NCBI GenBank assembly: GCA_963578475.1
Contig: CAUZCL010000012.1
Coordinates: 1 to 64,000, forward strand
Direction: 5' to 3'
Origin: SMYC01 sp963578475
GTDB lineage: Bacteria > Acidobacteriota > Vicinamibacteria > Marinacidobacterales > SMYC01
DNA: 64,000 nt
The notes beneath the pieces are model-generated. The model was given only the letters and a program-made list of their open reading frames with translations, did no database searches and had not been told where the DNA came from. The position numbers were made by a program, and so were the translations under genes. Below, one piece after another: positions 16,084-25,177 of the stretch; position 1 is the stretch's first letter; every line of letters begins with the position of its first letter.

Positions 16084-17703
16084 ATGCCTAGAACAATCAT
16101 GGTCATGCTCTCTTGCTTTGCTGTTTCATGGAGCGCTTCGGGACAAATCACCGATCCCGAGGACTCCATTGAGATAGCACCTCCACGCGCCCGAGGAGAG
16201 GGCCCGTTCGACCGTCTCATCTTGCGGAGCGTCACTCTAATCGACGGTACCGGCGCCCCCGCTATCGGTCCGATGGACATCGTGATCGAAGGCAACCGTA
16301 TCGTCCAGATCAAGAGCGTTGGCGTTCCCGGGGTTGCGATCAAAGAAGAGAACCGTCCGGTCGCACGTCCCGGCGACGAAGTGATGGAGCTCGAGGGCCA
16401 CTACGTGCTCCCTGGTTTCGTCGACTTGCACGGGCACATTGGCGGCAACGAACAGGGCACGCCGGCAGAATATGTCCTCAAGCTCTGGATGGGCCACGGT
16501 ATCACGACGATCTGTGACCCGATGACGGGGAACGGATTGCGTTGGGTCATGGACCACAAGGAAAAGAGCCTTGCGAACACGATCACGGCGCCGCGCATCG
16601 AAGCGTATCCCGAGTTCGGTCTCGGGCTCGAGGAGCCCATCTCCACACCGGCCGAAGCCCGCGCCTGGGTCGACGAGGTCGCGAGCATGGGCGCCAACGG
16701 GATCAAGTTTTTCGGCGCCCGACCCGACATCATAGGCGCGGCAATCGACCAGGCGGGCAAGCACGACATGAGAACGACGTGCCATCACGCTCAACTCAAC
16801 GTGTCGTGGCTCGACGCGCTCGACTCGGCCCGCCTCGGCCTCACGTCGATGCAGCACTGGTACGGTCTCCCGGAAGCGCTCTTCGAGGACCGCACCGTCC
16901 AGCACTACCCGGCCGCCTACAACTACAACAACGAGCAGCACCGCTTCGAGCAAGCAGGGCGTCTTTGGGAGCAAGCGGCGAAACAAGGGAGCGATCACTG
17001 GAACAAAGTCATGGAGGAGCTCCTCGAGCTCGACTTCAGCCTCTCACCAACCTTCGTGGCTTATGAGACGACGCGCGACTTCATGCGTATGCGCCGCGCC
17101 GAATGGCATGAAGAGTACACGCTGCCTTCGCTCTGGCGTTTCTACGAGCCCAACCGGGAAAAACACGCGTCGTACTGGTTCTACTGGACGACCGAGATCG
17201 AGGTGGCCTGGAAGCGGAACTATCAACTCTGGATGAACTTTGTGAACGAGTACAAGAATCGCGGTGGTCGCGTCGGTGTGGGATCGGATTCGGGCTACTC
17301 GTACAACCTCTACGGTTATGGTTTCGTCCGAGAGCTCGAGCTTCTCCGGGAGGCCGGTTTCCACCCGCTCGAGGTCATCCAGGCGGCGACCCTGAAAGGC
17401 GCGGAGACTCTCGGCCTCTCCGACACCATTGGAACCGTGGAAGTCGGCAAGATGGCGGACCTCGTCATCGTCGACGAGAACCCGCTCGAAAATCTGAAAG
17501 TGCTCTACGGCATCGGGGCGGTCAGGCTCGACCCACAGAACAACGTCGTGCGTGTCGGTGGGGTGAAGTACACCGTCAAAGACGGCATCGTCTTCGACGC
17601 CAAAGCACTTCTCGCCGACGTGCGCCGCATCGTTCGGGAGGCGAAGGATCGCGAGAACTTCGAGATCACGCAGCCTGGACGGTCGACGCCCTACATGCAG
17701 TGA
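16084..17703 (+). CDS. exported metal-dependent amidohydrolase, paralogue
   Basis: 539 residues from the ATG at 16084, which begins a signal peptide (about 1-21, ending ASG); AGGAG lies about 9 bases upstream. Amidohydrolase metal motifs are present: GFVDLHGH, a CHHAQL segment, MQHWYG and the C-terminal VGVGSDSG with the catalytic Asp. The tail KMADLVIVDENPL is shared with the enzyme at 2871-4445, which is clearly related throughout. It begins a compact plus-strand operon (9 bp to the TPR gene). Substrate unknown; the family suggests periplasmic hydrolysis of cyclic or N-blocked amides. Confidence 0.88.
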   Translation: MPRTIMVMLSCFAVSWSASGQITDPEDSIEIAPPRARGEGPFDRLILRSVTLIDGTGAPAIGPMDIVIEGNRIVQIKSVGVPGVAIKEENRPVARPGDEVMELEGHYVLPGFVDLHGHIGGNEQGTPAEYVLKLWMGHGITTICDPMTGNGLRWVMDHKEKSLANTITAPRIEAYPEFGLGLEEPISTPAEARAWVDEVASMGANGIKFFGARPDIIGAAIDQAGKHDMRTTCHHAQLNVSWLDALDSARLGLTSMQHWYGLPEALFEDRTVQHYPAAYNYNNEQHRFEQAGRLWEQAAKQGSDHWNKVMEELLELDFSLSPTFVAYETTRDFMRMRRAEWHEEYTLPSLWRFYEPNREKHASYWFYWTTEIEVAWKRNYQLWMNFVNEYKNRGGRVGVGSDSGYSYNLYGYGFVRELELLREAGFHPLEVIQAATLKGAETLGLSDTIGTVEVGKMADLVIVDENPLENLKVLYGIGAVRLDPQNNVVRVGGVKYTVKDGIVFDAKALLADVRRIVREAKDRENFEITQPGRSTPYMQ

Positions 17704-17712
17704 CGAGAAGCC

Positions 17713-18873
17713 ATGATTCGGTTATCCTTTGTTCTCCTCGTCGCTGTCTGGCAACAGACGAGCTACCAGGACGCGCTCCGGGAAGCGCGTCGTCTCGGCG
17801 AGCAACAACGGGTCGAGGAGGCGCTCGCTTCGGCGGAGGCGCTCGTAGCTTCGGAACCTCGGCGTCCGGAGGGATACTTTCTGCTCGGAGACCTCTACCG
17901 CCGCCAATGGCGGCCGAGCGAGGCGGTGGAGGTCTTCTCGCGCGGATTGGACGAGACAAAGGGACAGGCGGCCGATCTCCATCGCGATATCGCGGTGACC
18001 TATGCCGAGGTTCATGTCTGGGACCGCGCGCTCGAGCACGTGGAGCACGCGCTCTCGAAGAAACCCGCTCACGCGCCGAGCCTCTACGTGAAAGCGATGG
18101 TGCTCTCTCAAACGAGTCGCCCGAGCGAGGCGCTTCGCGTTTATGAAGCACTCTCGGCAAACGAGCCTGACAACGCGTCGTTTCACTTCCGTATAGGAGA
18201 GGTGCACGAAAGTGTCAACCGCATGGAGAAGGCCGAATCCGCCTATCGCCGCGCGCTCGAGCTCGACCCGGCGACGCGCGGCGCACGCTTTCGTCTCGGA
18301 AAAATGCTCGTCGCCACCGACCAACTGCAGAAGGCGGAGCGTCAAATGGCTCGGGCCGTGCACCTCTCTCCCAACCACGCGGAAAGCCACCTCGAGCTCG
18401 CCCAAACGCTCGCCGCGCTCGGGAGGACGACGAAGGCCCGGTACCACTTCGAAAGGTCCGTCGAGCTCGACCCCTCGCTCGCAAACGCCTACCTGAGCTA
18501 TGGGAACTTCGCAGCGCAGCAGGGAGAGCGCGTGCACGGGCAGGAGCTTCTCGCGAAGTTTCAGCAGCTCTCCGCCATCGAGCAGCAGATCGCCAATCTC
18601 ATGGGCGCGGTCGACTTCGCTCCCGAGGATCCCGAAGCCAAAGACAAGCTCGTGAGCTTTCTCATCGAGCACAGTCAGTTTCCGCTCGCGCTCCGAGCGG
18701 CTCAGCGATATCAGCTCGCCAATCCGGAAGCGGTCCACTACCACTTGCTCGCCGCCCGTATCTACAGCGCGTGGGGACGCCGTGAGGACGCCCGCCGCAC
18801 GCTCGAGCGTGCCGCGGTCATCTTTCCCGACTCCGCTGAGGTGAGGCGCGCGCTCGAAGGCGGCACCCGATGA
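17713..18873 (+). CDS. exported TPR-repeat protein
   Basis: 386 residues; a short hydrophobic start (about 1-12) suggests export or anchoring. At least eight TPR-type helical pairs fill the rest, with typical motifs such as EGYFLLGDLYRRQ, AESAYRRALELDP and AHSHLELAQTLAALG-like repeats. TPR solenoids are scaffolds, so the enzyme partner may be the amidohydrolase encoded 9 bp upstream. The next gene's ATG overlaps the stop by 4 bp, placing it firmly inside this operon. Confidence 0.85.
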   Translation: MIRLSFVLLVAVWQQTSYQDALREARRLGEQQRVEEALASAEALVASEPRRPEGYFLLGDLYRRQWRPSEAVEVFSRGLDETKGQAADLHRDIAVTYAEVHVWDRALEHVEHALSKKPAHAPSLYVKAMVLSQTSRPSEALRVYEALSANEPDNASFHFRIGEVHESVNRMEKAESAYRRALELDPATRGARFRLGKMLVATDQLQKAERQMARAVHLSPNHAESHLELAQTLAALGRTTKARYHFERSVELDPSLANAYLSYGNFAAQQGERVHGQELLAKFQQLSAIEQQIANLMGAVDFAPEDPEAKDKLVSFLIEHSQFPLALRAAQRYQLANPEAVHYHLLAARIYSAWGRREDARRTLERAAVIFPDSAEVRRALEGGTR

Positions 18874-19319
18874 CGAAGCGGTTCGCAGCAATTATTTTAT
18901 TGTTCGCCGTGTCGTGCGGTGATTTCGGGCCGAGCCCTTCGCCTACGCCGGTCCCGACCGACCGCGCGTCGCTCATCGCCGCGATCCCGCCACCGACGGC
19001 GATCCCCATCGCGCACCCTCTGTTCGCCTGGGCCGCCAACTTTGCCGTGAATCTCTTTGAGCAGGCAGGTATCGGCGTCGACGTGACCGAGATCGTCGTC
19101 GAGCTCGCGACCACGCCTATCGTATTCGATCAAGCGAGCATCATCGTCGCGGCACGGGGAAATCGTGTCCTGGGCCGTGGCACGCTCGCGGTGCCTTTGA
19201 CGATTCCCTTCGCCGATCCATCGCTCGATGTCCGCATCGCGGTGCGCGGGACTGACGAGCGCGGCCAGACCATCGAAGCTTTCGGGCGGCTCTTCGTCAT
19301 CCCCGCGCAAAGGCCCTGA
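18870..19319 (+). CDS. small putative lipoprotein
   Basis: 149 residues. The N-terminus has a positively charged start, a hydrophobic core and FAVSC, a plausible lipobox with Cys16, followed by a Pro/Ser/Thr-rich linker. The rest is predicted mixed alpha/beta with no domain I recognise. ATGA overlap with the TPR gene and an 8-bp gap to the membrane protein gene indicate one transcript; it probably acts on the periplasmic side of the same system. Confidence 0.7.
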   Translation: MTKRFAAIILLFAVSCGDFGPSPSPTPVPTDRASLIAAIPPPTAIPIAHPLFAWAANFAVNLFEQAGIGVDVTEIVVELATTPIVFDQASIIVAARGNRVLGRGTLAVPLTIPFADPSLDVRIAVRGTDERGQTIEAFGRLFVIPAQRP

Positions 19320-19327
19320 ACAAGCTC

Positions 19328-20524
19328 ATGGCTTTTGGCGTCAAACGAGGCGAGGCCAGCGTCGACACGGGCGCGCCAAAGAAAAGAATCGTCCCCGCCG
19401 TCACGACCGAGACCATCGTGGCGCTCGTGCTCGTCTCGGGCCTCTTCGCTGTGTTCACGTGGAAGATGGGACTCGCCAACATGTTCAAGACCATGATGGG
19501 CACCGCCCACGACTTGGTGTTGAACACCGTGCTCTTTCTGATGGGCGTCATCATTCTCGCGGGCGCCTTTACGTCTTTCCTCGCCGAGTTCGGCATCGTC
19601 GGGATTGCCAACCGGCTGCTCTCCCCTTTGATGAAACCTCTCTTCGGCCTGCCGGGCGCCACATCCGTCGGGGTTGTGGCGACGTACTTGTCGGACAACC
19701 CCGCCATCATGCCGCTCGGTTCCGGTAAAGGCTTCTTGAAGTATTTCAAGCGGTGGCAGCTCACGACGCTCGTCAACCTCGGAACCGTTTTCGGCATGGG
19801 ACTCATCGTGACAACGTTCATGTTGGCCCAGTCTTCCGGCGACACGCCTCTCGCTCGGGCAGTGCTTCTCGGAAATCTCGGCGCCATCCTGGGCGGAATC
19901 GTGAGCGTTCGTCTCATGGGCTATTTCGGCAAACGCAAATATGGCCGCGAGGCGCCCGTGCTGACAGAAGAAGAGGAAGGCTACGACATCCTCCGGTTCC
20001 GTCAAGTGCGGGAAGGCAACGTTTTACAACGCACCCTCCAGTCTCTTCTCGACGGCGGCACTCACGGCGTTCAAACGGGCCTCGACATCATGCCGGGAGT
20101 CGTCATTATTTGTACGTCGGTGATGATGCTGGCCTATGGAGCCGGCGAAGACGGCTATACGGGCGGAGCCTATGAGGGCATCGCGTTTTTTCCCTGGATT
20201 TCTGAAAAGCTCTCGTTCATCATTGAGCCTTTGTTTGGCTTCTCCCATCCCGAAGCGATCGCCTTTCCTGTCACGTCACTCGGCTCGGTCGGCGCCGCGA
20301 TCGCGATGGTTCCGAAATTTCTTTCGAGCGGCATCATCGGTGCCAAAGAGATTTGCGTTTTCACCGCCATCGGCATCTGCAACGCGGGATTTTTGAGCAC
20401 GCATGTCGGGATGATGGACGGGATCAGGGAGCGCGACTTGACGAACGTCGCCATCGCGACGCACTTCGCCGGAGGCCTGAGCGCCGGGGTGTTCGGGCAC
20501 GTGCTGTTCTTGCTGTTCGGCTGA
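19328..20524 (+). CDS. multi-pass membrane protein with nucleoside-recognition (Gate) domains
   Basis: 398 residues with about eight to nine hydrophobic segments. Two Gate-type halves are visible: one around 55-140 (LSDNPAIMPLGSGKG) and one around 230-380 (GVQTGLDIMPGVVIICTSV, ending GFLSTHVGMMDG). This two-gate arrangement resembles SpmA/SpmB-like and nucleoside-recognition proteins, transport-related membrane proteins of mostly unknown substrate. It is the last gene of the amidohydrolase operon, so it may move a product of that pathway across the inner membrane; this is inference. Confidence 0.75.
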   Translation: MAFGVKRGEASVDTGAPKKRIVPAVTTETIVALVLVSGLFAVFTWKMGLANMFKTMMGTAHDLVLNTVLFLMGVIILAGAFTSFLAEFGIVGIANRLLSPLMKPLFGLPGATSVGVVATYLSDNPAIMPLGSGKGFLKYFKRWQLTTLVNLGTVFGMGLIVTTFMLAQSSGDTPLARAVLLGNLGAILGGIVSVRLMGYFGKRKYGREAPVLTEEEEGYDILRFRQVREGNVLQRTLQSLLDGGTHGVQTGLDIMPGVVIICTSVMMLAYGAGEDGYTGGAYEGIAFFPWISEKLSFIIEPLFGFSHPEAIAFPVTSLGSVGAAIAMVPKFLSSGIIGAKEICVFTAIGICNAGFLSTHVGMMDGIRERDLTNVAIATHFAGGLSAGVFGHVLFLLFG

Positions 20525-20535
20525 CGCGGGCCGCT

Positions 20536-20912
20536 CTATTCAGGGAGGGCCAGCGCCGCCAGAGAACCAGGGAACTGGCCGCCCCACGCAATCTGGACAA
20601 CGATGTACTGCCGCCCTTCGTGCATATAGGTCATCATGCCGTACATTCCGGGAGCCGGAAGCTCGACGCTTCCGAGCTCCTCGCCCGTCCGTTTGTCGTG
20701 GGCGTTGAGGACGGCTGGGCCCGTTGCGCCCTCCGTTGCGAGCAGCAGGCTACCGGTGGCCATCATCACGGCCCGGCCCCGTCCGCTCACGCCCGACAGG
20801 TCGACCCTTGAAGTGCCGGATGCTGATTGAGCTGATCCGACGCCTCGCCGACCGGGATCTCGAACACGCGCTCACCGGTGTTCATGTCGATCGCGGTGAT
20901 CTTGCTGTAAGG
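20536..20912 (-). pseudogene. 3' fragment of a PQQ-dependent dehydrogenase
   Basis: Minus-strand pieces TAIDMNTGERVFEIPVG and LNQHPALQG (one frame), then GRGRAVMMATGSLLLATEG, LNAHDKRTGEELGSVELPAP and GMYGMMTYMHEGRQYIVVQ (another frame), match the C-terminal propeller of quinoprotein glucose/alcohol dehydrogenases. A frameshift near 20810 and loss of everything upstream show it is dead. It abuts a TPR-gene fragment at about 20912. Confidence 0.75.
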
Positions 20913-21215
20913 CGGCCTCGTACGTTTTCTCGAGGCTCTCGAGTACGCTCTCCGTCTCACCCAGTGCCTCGTGGATGGCAGCGATTGTGTACCCGCAGGC
21001 CGCTGTACGAGCTCGTCGAGAACTTGCCGCGCTTCGTGCTCCTTTCCGGCAAGCGCGTATGCGCGTCCGAGGCCTTTCATGATCTCCGAACCGCGAAATA
21101 TGGCGACGGCTATCTGATGCGCCCCCACCGCGTCGTCATAACGGCCGAGTTGCTCGTAGGTATTACCGAGCCAGTAATGGCCGAGAGGAAAGTCTAATGC
21201 AGGATGCCTCGACAG
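20913..21215 (-). pseudogene. TPR-gene fragment fused to the PQQ fossil
   Basis: The minus strand gives LGHYWLGNTYEQLGRYDDAV and GLGRAYALAGKEHEARQVLDEL, then after a frameshift AAIHEALGETESVLESLEKTY. This is the usual C-terminal TPR section of large regulator or kinase proteins. Both ends are missing; the downstream end is joined directly to PQQ-dehydrogenase sequence. Confidence 0.65.
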
Positions 21216-21216
21216 T

Positions 21217-21630
21217 TCACGGCAGAAAGCGCTCGTTCGTGCCCGCCTCAGGAAGCCGGCACGCATCGAACTTGCCGAACCAGCGGTATCGGCGTCGCGC
21301 GATGAAATCGTAGACCGCGTTTCGGATTGGCCGCGGTACCAAACGAAGCCACGCCACCAAACGCCACACGCCGCCGAGATCGCGCAAAATCTCGAAAGCC
21401 GCGTCCGAGCGCTCGTGGAGGTCCTCGTTCTCCGTACCCATTCCCCTGACGTAGAGAATGGTCGACAAGGTTTCGTCCGCTCCCGGATGACGCGTGAGAA
21501 CGGCGCGCGCCGTCTCGCCTTGAAGCGGCGCGTAGGCGAGCTTGCCTTCCGGATCCCGTGCGAGAAGAAAGCGCACCGAGCTGTCGCAAAGAGCGCACAC
21601 ACCATCGAAGAGCACGACTCCTCTAGCCAT
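21217..21630 (-). CDS. DCC-family thiol-disulfide oxidoreductase (DUF393)
   Basis: 137 residues from the ATG at 21630 (an ATG 51 bp upstream would add a non-conserved extension). FDGVCALCD near the N-terminus is the family's DxxCxxC motif, with two Cys in a redox-type arrangement. The remainder (RDPEGKLAYAPLQG, then VPRPIRNAVYDFIARRRYRWFG) matches the family along its length. Cytoplasmic; the redox role is predicted from the motif. It lies 14 bp from the next minus-strand gene. Confidence 0.85.
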   Translation of the reverse strand: MARGVVLFDGVCALCDSSVRFLLARDPEGKLAYAPLQGETARAVLTRHPGADETLSTILYVRGMGTENEDLHERSDAAFEILRDLGGVWRLVAWLRLVPRPIRNAVYDFIARRRYRWFGKFDACRLPEAGTNERFLP

Positions 21631-21644
21631 GGTACACAACCGCT

Positions 21645-22103
21645 CTAGTATCCGCCCTGCTCGATGCGGGCGATCTTCCAACCGTCCGCCTCGCGCCGCA
21701 TCGTGGCGACGACTTTGTCCGGCTGGAACGGGGTGCCCACGACGATGTAGCGTTCCTCTCCCTTGATCGCGACGACGATGAGATCGAAACGTACGATCGC
21801 CTCCGCTCCAGCGGCATCGACCTCGACTTTGGCCGACTGGATCGTCACCTTGAGACGGTCCACCAGCTCGAAAGCGGTCGCGAAGCTCGTTTCGAGCGCA
21901 CCGCGATCGATGTGCCGATAGTCCGAATAATCCGAAGTCAGAAAAGACACGAAACCTTCGGCATCGGCGGCTGCCGCGGCGTCAGCGGCCGCATTCAAGG
22001 TGCCCTTTACCCGCGCTTCTGGCGAGAGGTACCACTCCCACGAGAAAAAGCCGATGACAAGCGCTGCCGTGAAGGCGACGATAGCCCATCCGTTTTTACC
22101 CAT
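21645..22103 (-). CDS. membrane-anchored NTF2-like protein
   Basis: 152 residues from the ATG at 22103: an N-terminal transmembrane anchor (about 6-24) and a soluble domain with the helix plus curved-sheet pattern of NTF2-like proteins (VKGTLNAAADAAAAADAEGF, later RFDLIVVAIKG and WKIARIEQGGY). No catalytic residues can be named. Its start codon is only 17 bp from the divergent NUDIX gene, so the two promoters must overlap or lie in the opposite gene. Confidence 0.65.
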   Translation of the reverse strand: MGKNGWAIVAFTAALVIGFFSWEWYLSPEARVKGTLNAAADAAAAADAEGFVSFLTSDYSDYRHIDRGALETSFATAFELVDRLKVTIQSAKVEVDAAGAEAIVRFDLIVVAIKGEERYIVVGTPFQPDKVVATMRREADGWKIARIEQGGY

Positions 22104-22120
22104 GACACGATTGTGCCACA

Positions 22121-22624
22121 ATGAAGGAACACTTGAAAAAACTTCAAGACATCGACTGGGCGTCGTGGACGGCGACGGATCGAGCAACGCTGGTCTTCGT
22201 CGTCAAAGACGCTCAGATGCTCCTTATTCGCAAGAAGCGTGGGCTGGGAGCCGGCAAGATCAACGCGCCGGGCGGACGTATCGAGCCCGGTGAGTCTCCC
22301 GTCGACTGCGCGGTCCGCGAGGCTCAAGAGGAGCTCCACATCACGCCGCTAGCACCCGATTATCGCGGCGAGAACTTGTTCCAGTTCGTCGACGGCTATT
22401 CCATCCACGTGCACGTTTTTTGGTCCGGTGATTTTGAAGGCGAGCCCACCGAGACCGATGAAGCCATCCCGATTTGGGTTCCCGTCGACGCGATTCCCTA
22501 CGAAGAGATGTGGGGAGACGATTACCTCTGGGTCCCTTTGGTGCTGAGCGGCACGCGTTTTTTGGGACGCTACCTTTTCGACGACGACGTCATGCTCGAC
22601 CACGAGCTAGAGGTACTGAGTTGA
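22121..22624 (+). CDS. NUDIX hydrolase, MTH1/MutT-like
   Basis: 167 residues. The NUDIX box is complete: GGRIEPGESPVDCAVREAQEEL fits Gx5Ex7REUxEExGU, providing the Mg-binding Glu residues. The KKRGLGAGKINAPGG lead-in is that of 8-oxo-dGTP diphosphatases, suggesting nucleotide-pool sanitation in the cytoplasm; the exact substrate is not certain. The stop overlaps the TTG start of the next gene (TTGA). Confidence 0.88.
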   Translation: MKEHLKKLQDIDWASWTATDRATLVFVVKDAQMLLIRKKRGLGAGKINAPGGRIEPGESPVDCAVREAQEELHITPLAPDYRGENLFQFVDGYSIHVHVFWSGDFEGEPTETDEAIPIWVPVDAIPYEEMWGDDYLWVPLVLSGTRFLGRYLFDDDVMLDHELEVLS

Positions 22625-23451
22625 TACGACAAATTGCGACGATCGCTTTGCTCTTCGTGACAGGCTCCTCGGTGGCCGAAGCCTGGTGGGAGATTGCGTT
22701 TCTCGGCGGCTGGACGGCCCCTACGTTCGAACAGACCTTTACCTATCAACCCAAACTCGCTCTCCCCACCTTTCCGGGTATCGACATCCGTCAGCAGGGC
22801 GAGTTCTCCTTGAAAGCACGCGGCTCTTTTGCCTTTGGTGGGAGCATCGCCTACTACTTCACGGACTTCTTCGGCATCGAAGACCGGTTGGATTCCGTCG
22901 ACTTTCAGATCGATACAGTCGCGCCGAGCTTCATCGCTACCGCTGAGCTTCCCGCGCCGCTTCCGCCAGTGAGCACGACGCTCGATCTCGGTCAGGGTAA
23001 AGGGTGAAGTGAACGTCGAACGGCTCTACCCGTTCTCGGTCAATCTCAAATTGCGCACGCCGGGCGCGGCGCGCTTCGTGGTCTCCGGAGGACTCAGCTA
23101 TTTGCCGAGCCTTCGTCTCGATGCCTCTCAAGAGCTCGGCAACGGCGTGACGGCGTTGGGATTTCAGCTTCTTCAGGTGGCCAGTGTGGGCGTCACGGCG
23201 GTGGCCGCTCCAACCACGCCCGACGAAAGTCAGTGGGGGTTCAACGGCGGTGCGGGCCTCGAGTTCGACGTTTCCGAAAAGGTCGCCATCATCATCGAAG
23301 GGCGCGTCTATCGCTTCAAGCAACACACCTTCACGTGGGAAGCGGTCGAGGCGCCGACGACCGCGATCGAAGAGCTCTTGCTCGACCAGCTCGAGAACGA
23401 GCTCGAGCCTATCTATTTCAGGTGACCGGCGGCATCGTGATCCGCTTTTAG
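22621..23451 (+). pseudogene. outer-membrane beta-barrel protein, two compensating frameshifts
   Basis: Frame 1 from the TTG at 22621 encodes a signal peptide (ending AEA) and strands up to LDLGQGKG-stop at 23007. A +1 shift in a GGG run near 23003 continues as VNVERLYPFSVNLKLRTPG to YFR-stop at 23425. Returning to the first frame gives FQVTGGIVIRF-stop at 23451, a perfect outer-membrane barrel ending with terminal Phe. Read through, the gene would encode about 275 residues of an OmpW/OmpA-type small barrel. The two indels compensate, so either the gene is broken or the sequence has errors. Confidence 0.7.
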
Positions 23452-23453
23452 GC

Positions 23454-24506
23454 CTACTGAGGGAACATAGTCGGGGGCGTGTCCAAGTAGCCTTCGCCTT
23501 CGAGGGATTCCATCATCGCTACCAGAGCGTCGATCTCCTCTTCGGTCAAATCGAGGGGTTGGATCTTGGGGTCGAGATGGGGGTTGGGCGCGCCGCCTCG
23601 GTTGTAGAGCTCGACGACCTCGCGTAGCGTGGCGACCGAGCCATCGTGCATGTACGGAGCGCGCTTGGTAACTTCGCGGACAGTGGGTGTTTTGAAAGCG
23701 CCTAGCTCGCCCTCCTCGCCAGTGATCTCGCCGCGGCCTTTGTCGGCGAGCGCCTCGGTCTCTGCGTCCCAGCCTACGCCGAGGTTGTGGAAGAGGGTGT
23801 CGGTGAAGTTGTAGCCCAGGTGGCACTGGTTGCAGCTTGCCTTGTCGAAGAAGAGCTCGTCACCGAGCTTCACGGCGTCCGAAACGGCGCTCTCGTCACC
23901 ATCTTTCCACCGGTCATAGGGCGCGTTCCCGCTCATCCGGGTGCGCTCGTAATCCGCTATGGCTTTGGCGACGCGCTCGTTCGTGATCTCCGGCGAGCCG
24001 AATGCCTCTTCGAAATATTTGGCGTAGCCCGCGGCGGCTTGCAGTGTCGCGATCATCTGCTCGTGAGTGTTCCCCATCTCGATAGGGTTCGCGACGGGAC
24101 CGAGCGCCTGATCTTCGAGCGAGCCCGCGCGTCCATCCCAAAAGGTGTGTGGGAGCAATGCCCAGGCGGCGTTGATGAAGGTCGGTGCCTTGCGGCCTCC
24201 CTTTTGGCCATCGATACCGGTCGATACGGGCGTCGGTTCGGAGAAAGCGTTCGCTGGGCGGTGGCACGTCGCGCAAGCCACAGTGTTGTCGGCGGAAAGG
24301 CGCGTGTCGTAGAAGAGCCATTTGCCGAGGCGCACGGTCTCGGGCAACGGCGGATCCTCGAGCTCGTCGAACGTATGCGTGACGCCGAGCGGCGGCTTGG
24401 GAAGCGGCTCGATGGGATTAGCGAGCTCCCATTCCGGAGTCGGCGGCGTGCAGCCAACGAGGATTAAAAGCACGATGAGGACGAGGCCGGAGGCTTTGAG
24501 CTTCAT
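23454..24506 (-). CDS. di-haem cytochrome c peroxidase/MauG-family lipoprotein
   Basis: 350 residues. The N-terminus ends in LVGC (Cys19), a lipobox. Two haem c sites are present: CATCH at 78-82 and CNQCH at 225-229, with APYMHDGS supplying the distal Met/His region of the second domain. This is the bacterial CCP/MauG family, reducing peroxide or carrying out long-range oxidations in the periplasm. It is convergent with the barrel gene (2-bp gap) and divergent from the CMD-family gene. Confidence 0.92.
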   Translation of the reverse strand: MKLKASGLVLIVLLILVGCTPPTPEWELANPIEPLPKPPLGVTHTFDELEDPPLPETVRLGKWLFYDTRLSADNTVACATCHRPANAFSEPTPVSTGIDGQKGGRKAPTFINAAWALLPHTFWDGRAGSLEDQALGPVANPIEMGNTHEQMIATLQAAAGYAKYFEEAFGSPEITNERVAKAIADYERTRMSGNAPYDRWKDGDESAVSDAVKLGDELFFDKASCNQCHLGYNFTDTLFHNLGVGWDAETEALADKGRGEITGEEGELGAFKTPTVREVTKRAPYMHDGSVATLREVVELYNRGGAPNPHLDPKIQPLDLTEEEIDALVAMMESLEGEGYLDTPPTMFPQ

Positions 24507-24610
24507 TTTCGTACAGTATCATTTCGCTCCAAATCGATGTAAGGGGTTGGGACGCGTGGCGTCTTCTGTTAGTATTGACCACACCGTTGCCGAAGTGAGG
24601 AGGTGCCCCC

Positions 24611-25177
24611 GTGAGTCGGATCCCCGAGCTCGAGAGACACCAGCTCTCCCCTGAGCAAACCAAGGTCTATGACGCCGTCCTGGCATCTCGGGGCAGCCTC
24701 CACGGGCCGTTTCGCGCCTGGCTTCACAGCCCGGAATTTGCGGAGAGGGCCCAACGACTTGGAGAGCTGGCGCGCTACCAGACGAGCTTCGATCGGCGTC
24801 TCAGCGAGCTTGCCATCCTCGTAACAGCGCGGTTTTGGGACTCACAGCTCGAGTGGTCGCTTCACGAGCCTACCGCCCTCGAGGCCGGGCTTTCAGCCGA
24901 TACGATCGATTCCATAAGCCGCCGCGAAACGCCGTCTTTCGAGCTCCCGGACGAGAGCGCCATCTACCGGTACACGCGCGAGTTACTGCGCGAGCATTTC
25001 GTCACCGACGAAGTGTTCGCGGCCGCGCTCGAGCACATCGGGAAACGCGGCATCACCGAGCTCACACTTCTCATCGGCTACTACACTTTGGTGGCATTCT
25101 CGTTGAATGCCTTTCAGATCGAGACCGCCGCCGACGTAAAGCCCAGGCCTTCCCGACACGCTGGGGAAGGCCGGTAA
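24611..25177 (+). CDS. carboxymuconolactone decarboxylase (CMD)-family protein
   Basis: 188 residues from the GTG at 24611, which is preceded by GAGGAGGTG at good spacing. The pattern matches the AhpD/CMD fold: FAERAQRLGELARYQTSFD, LSELAILVTARFWDSQLEW, then a C-terminal FNAF-type helix. The Cys pair of peroxidase-active AhpD proteins is absent (WDSQLEWSLHE replaces the usual ECxxCxxH), so a decarboxylase-like or unknown role is more likely than peroxidase. Confidence 0.8.
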   Translation: MSRIPELERHQLSPEQTKVYDAVLASRGSLHGPFRAWLHSPEFAERAQRLGELARYQTSFDRRLSELAILVTARFWDSQLEWSLHEPTALEAGLSADTIDSISRRETPSFELPDESAIYRYTRELLREHFVTDEVFAAALEHIGKRGITELTLLIGYYTLVAFSLNAFQIETAADVKPRPSRHAGEGR

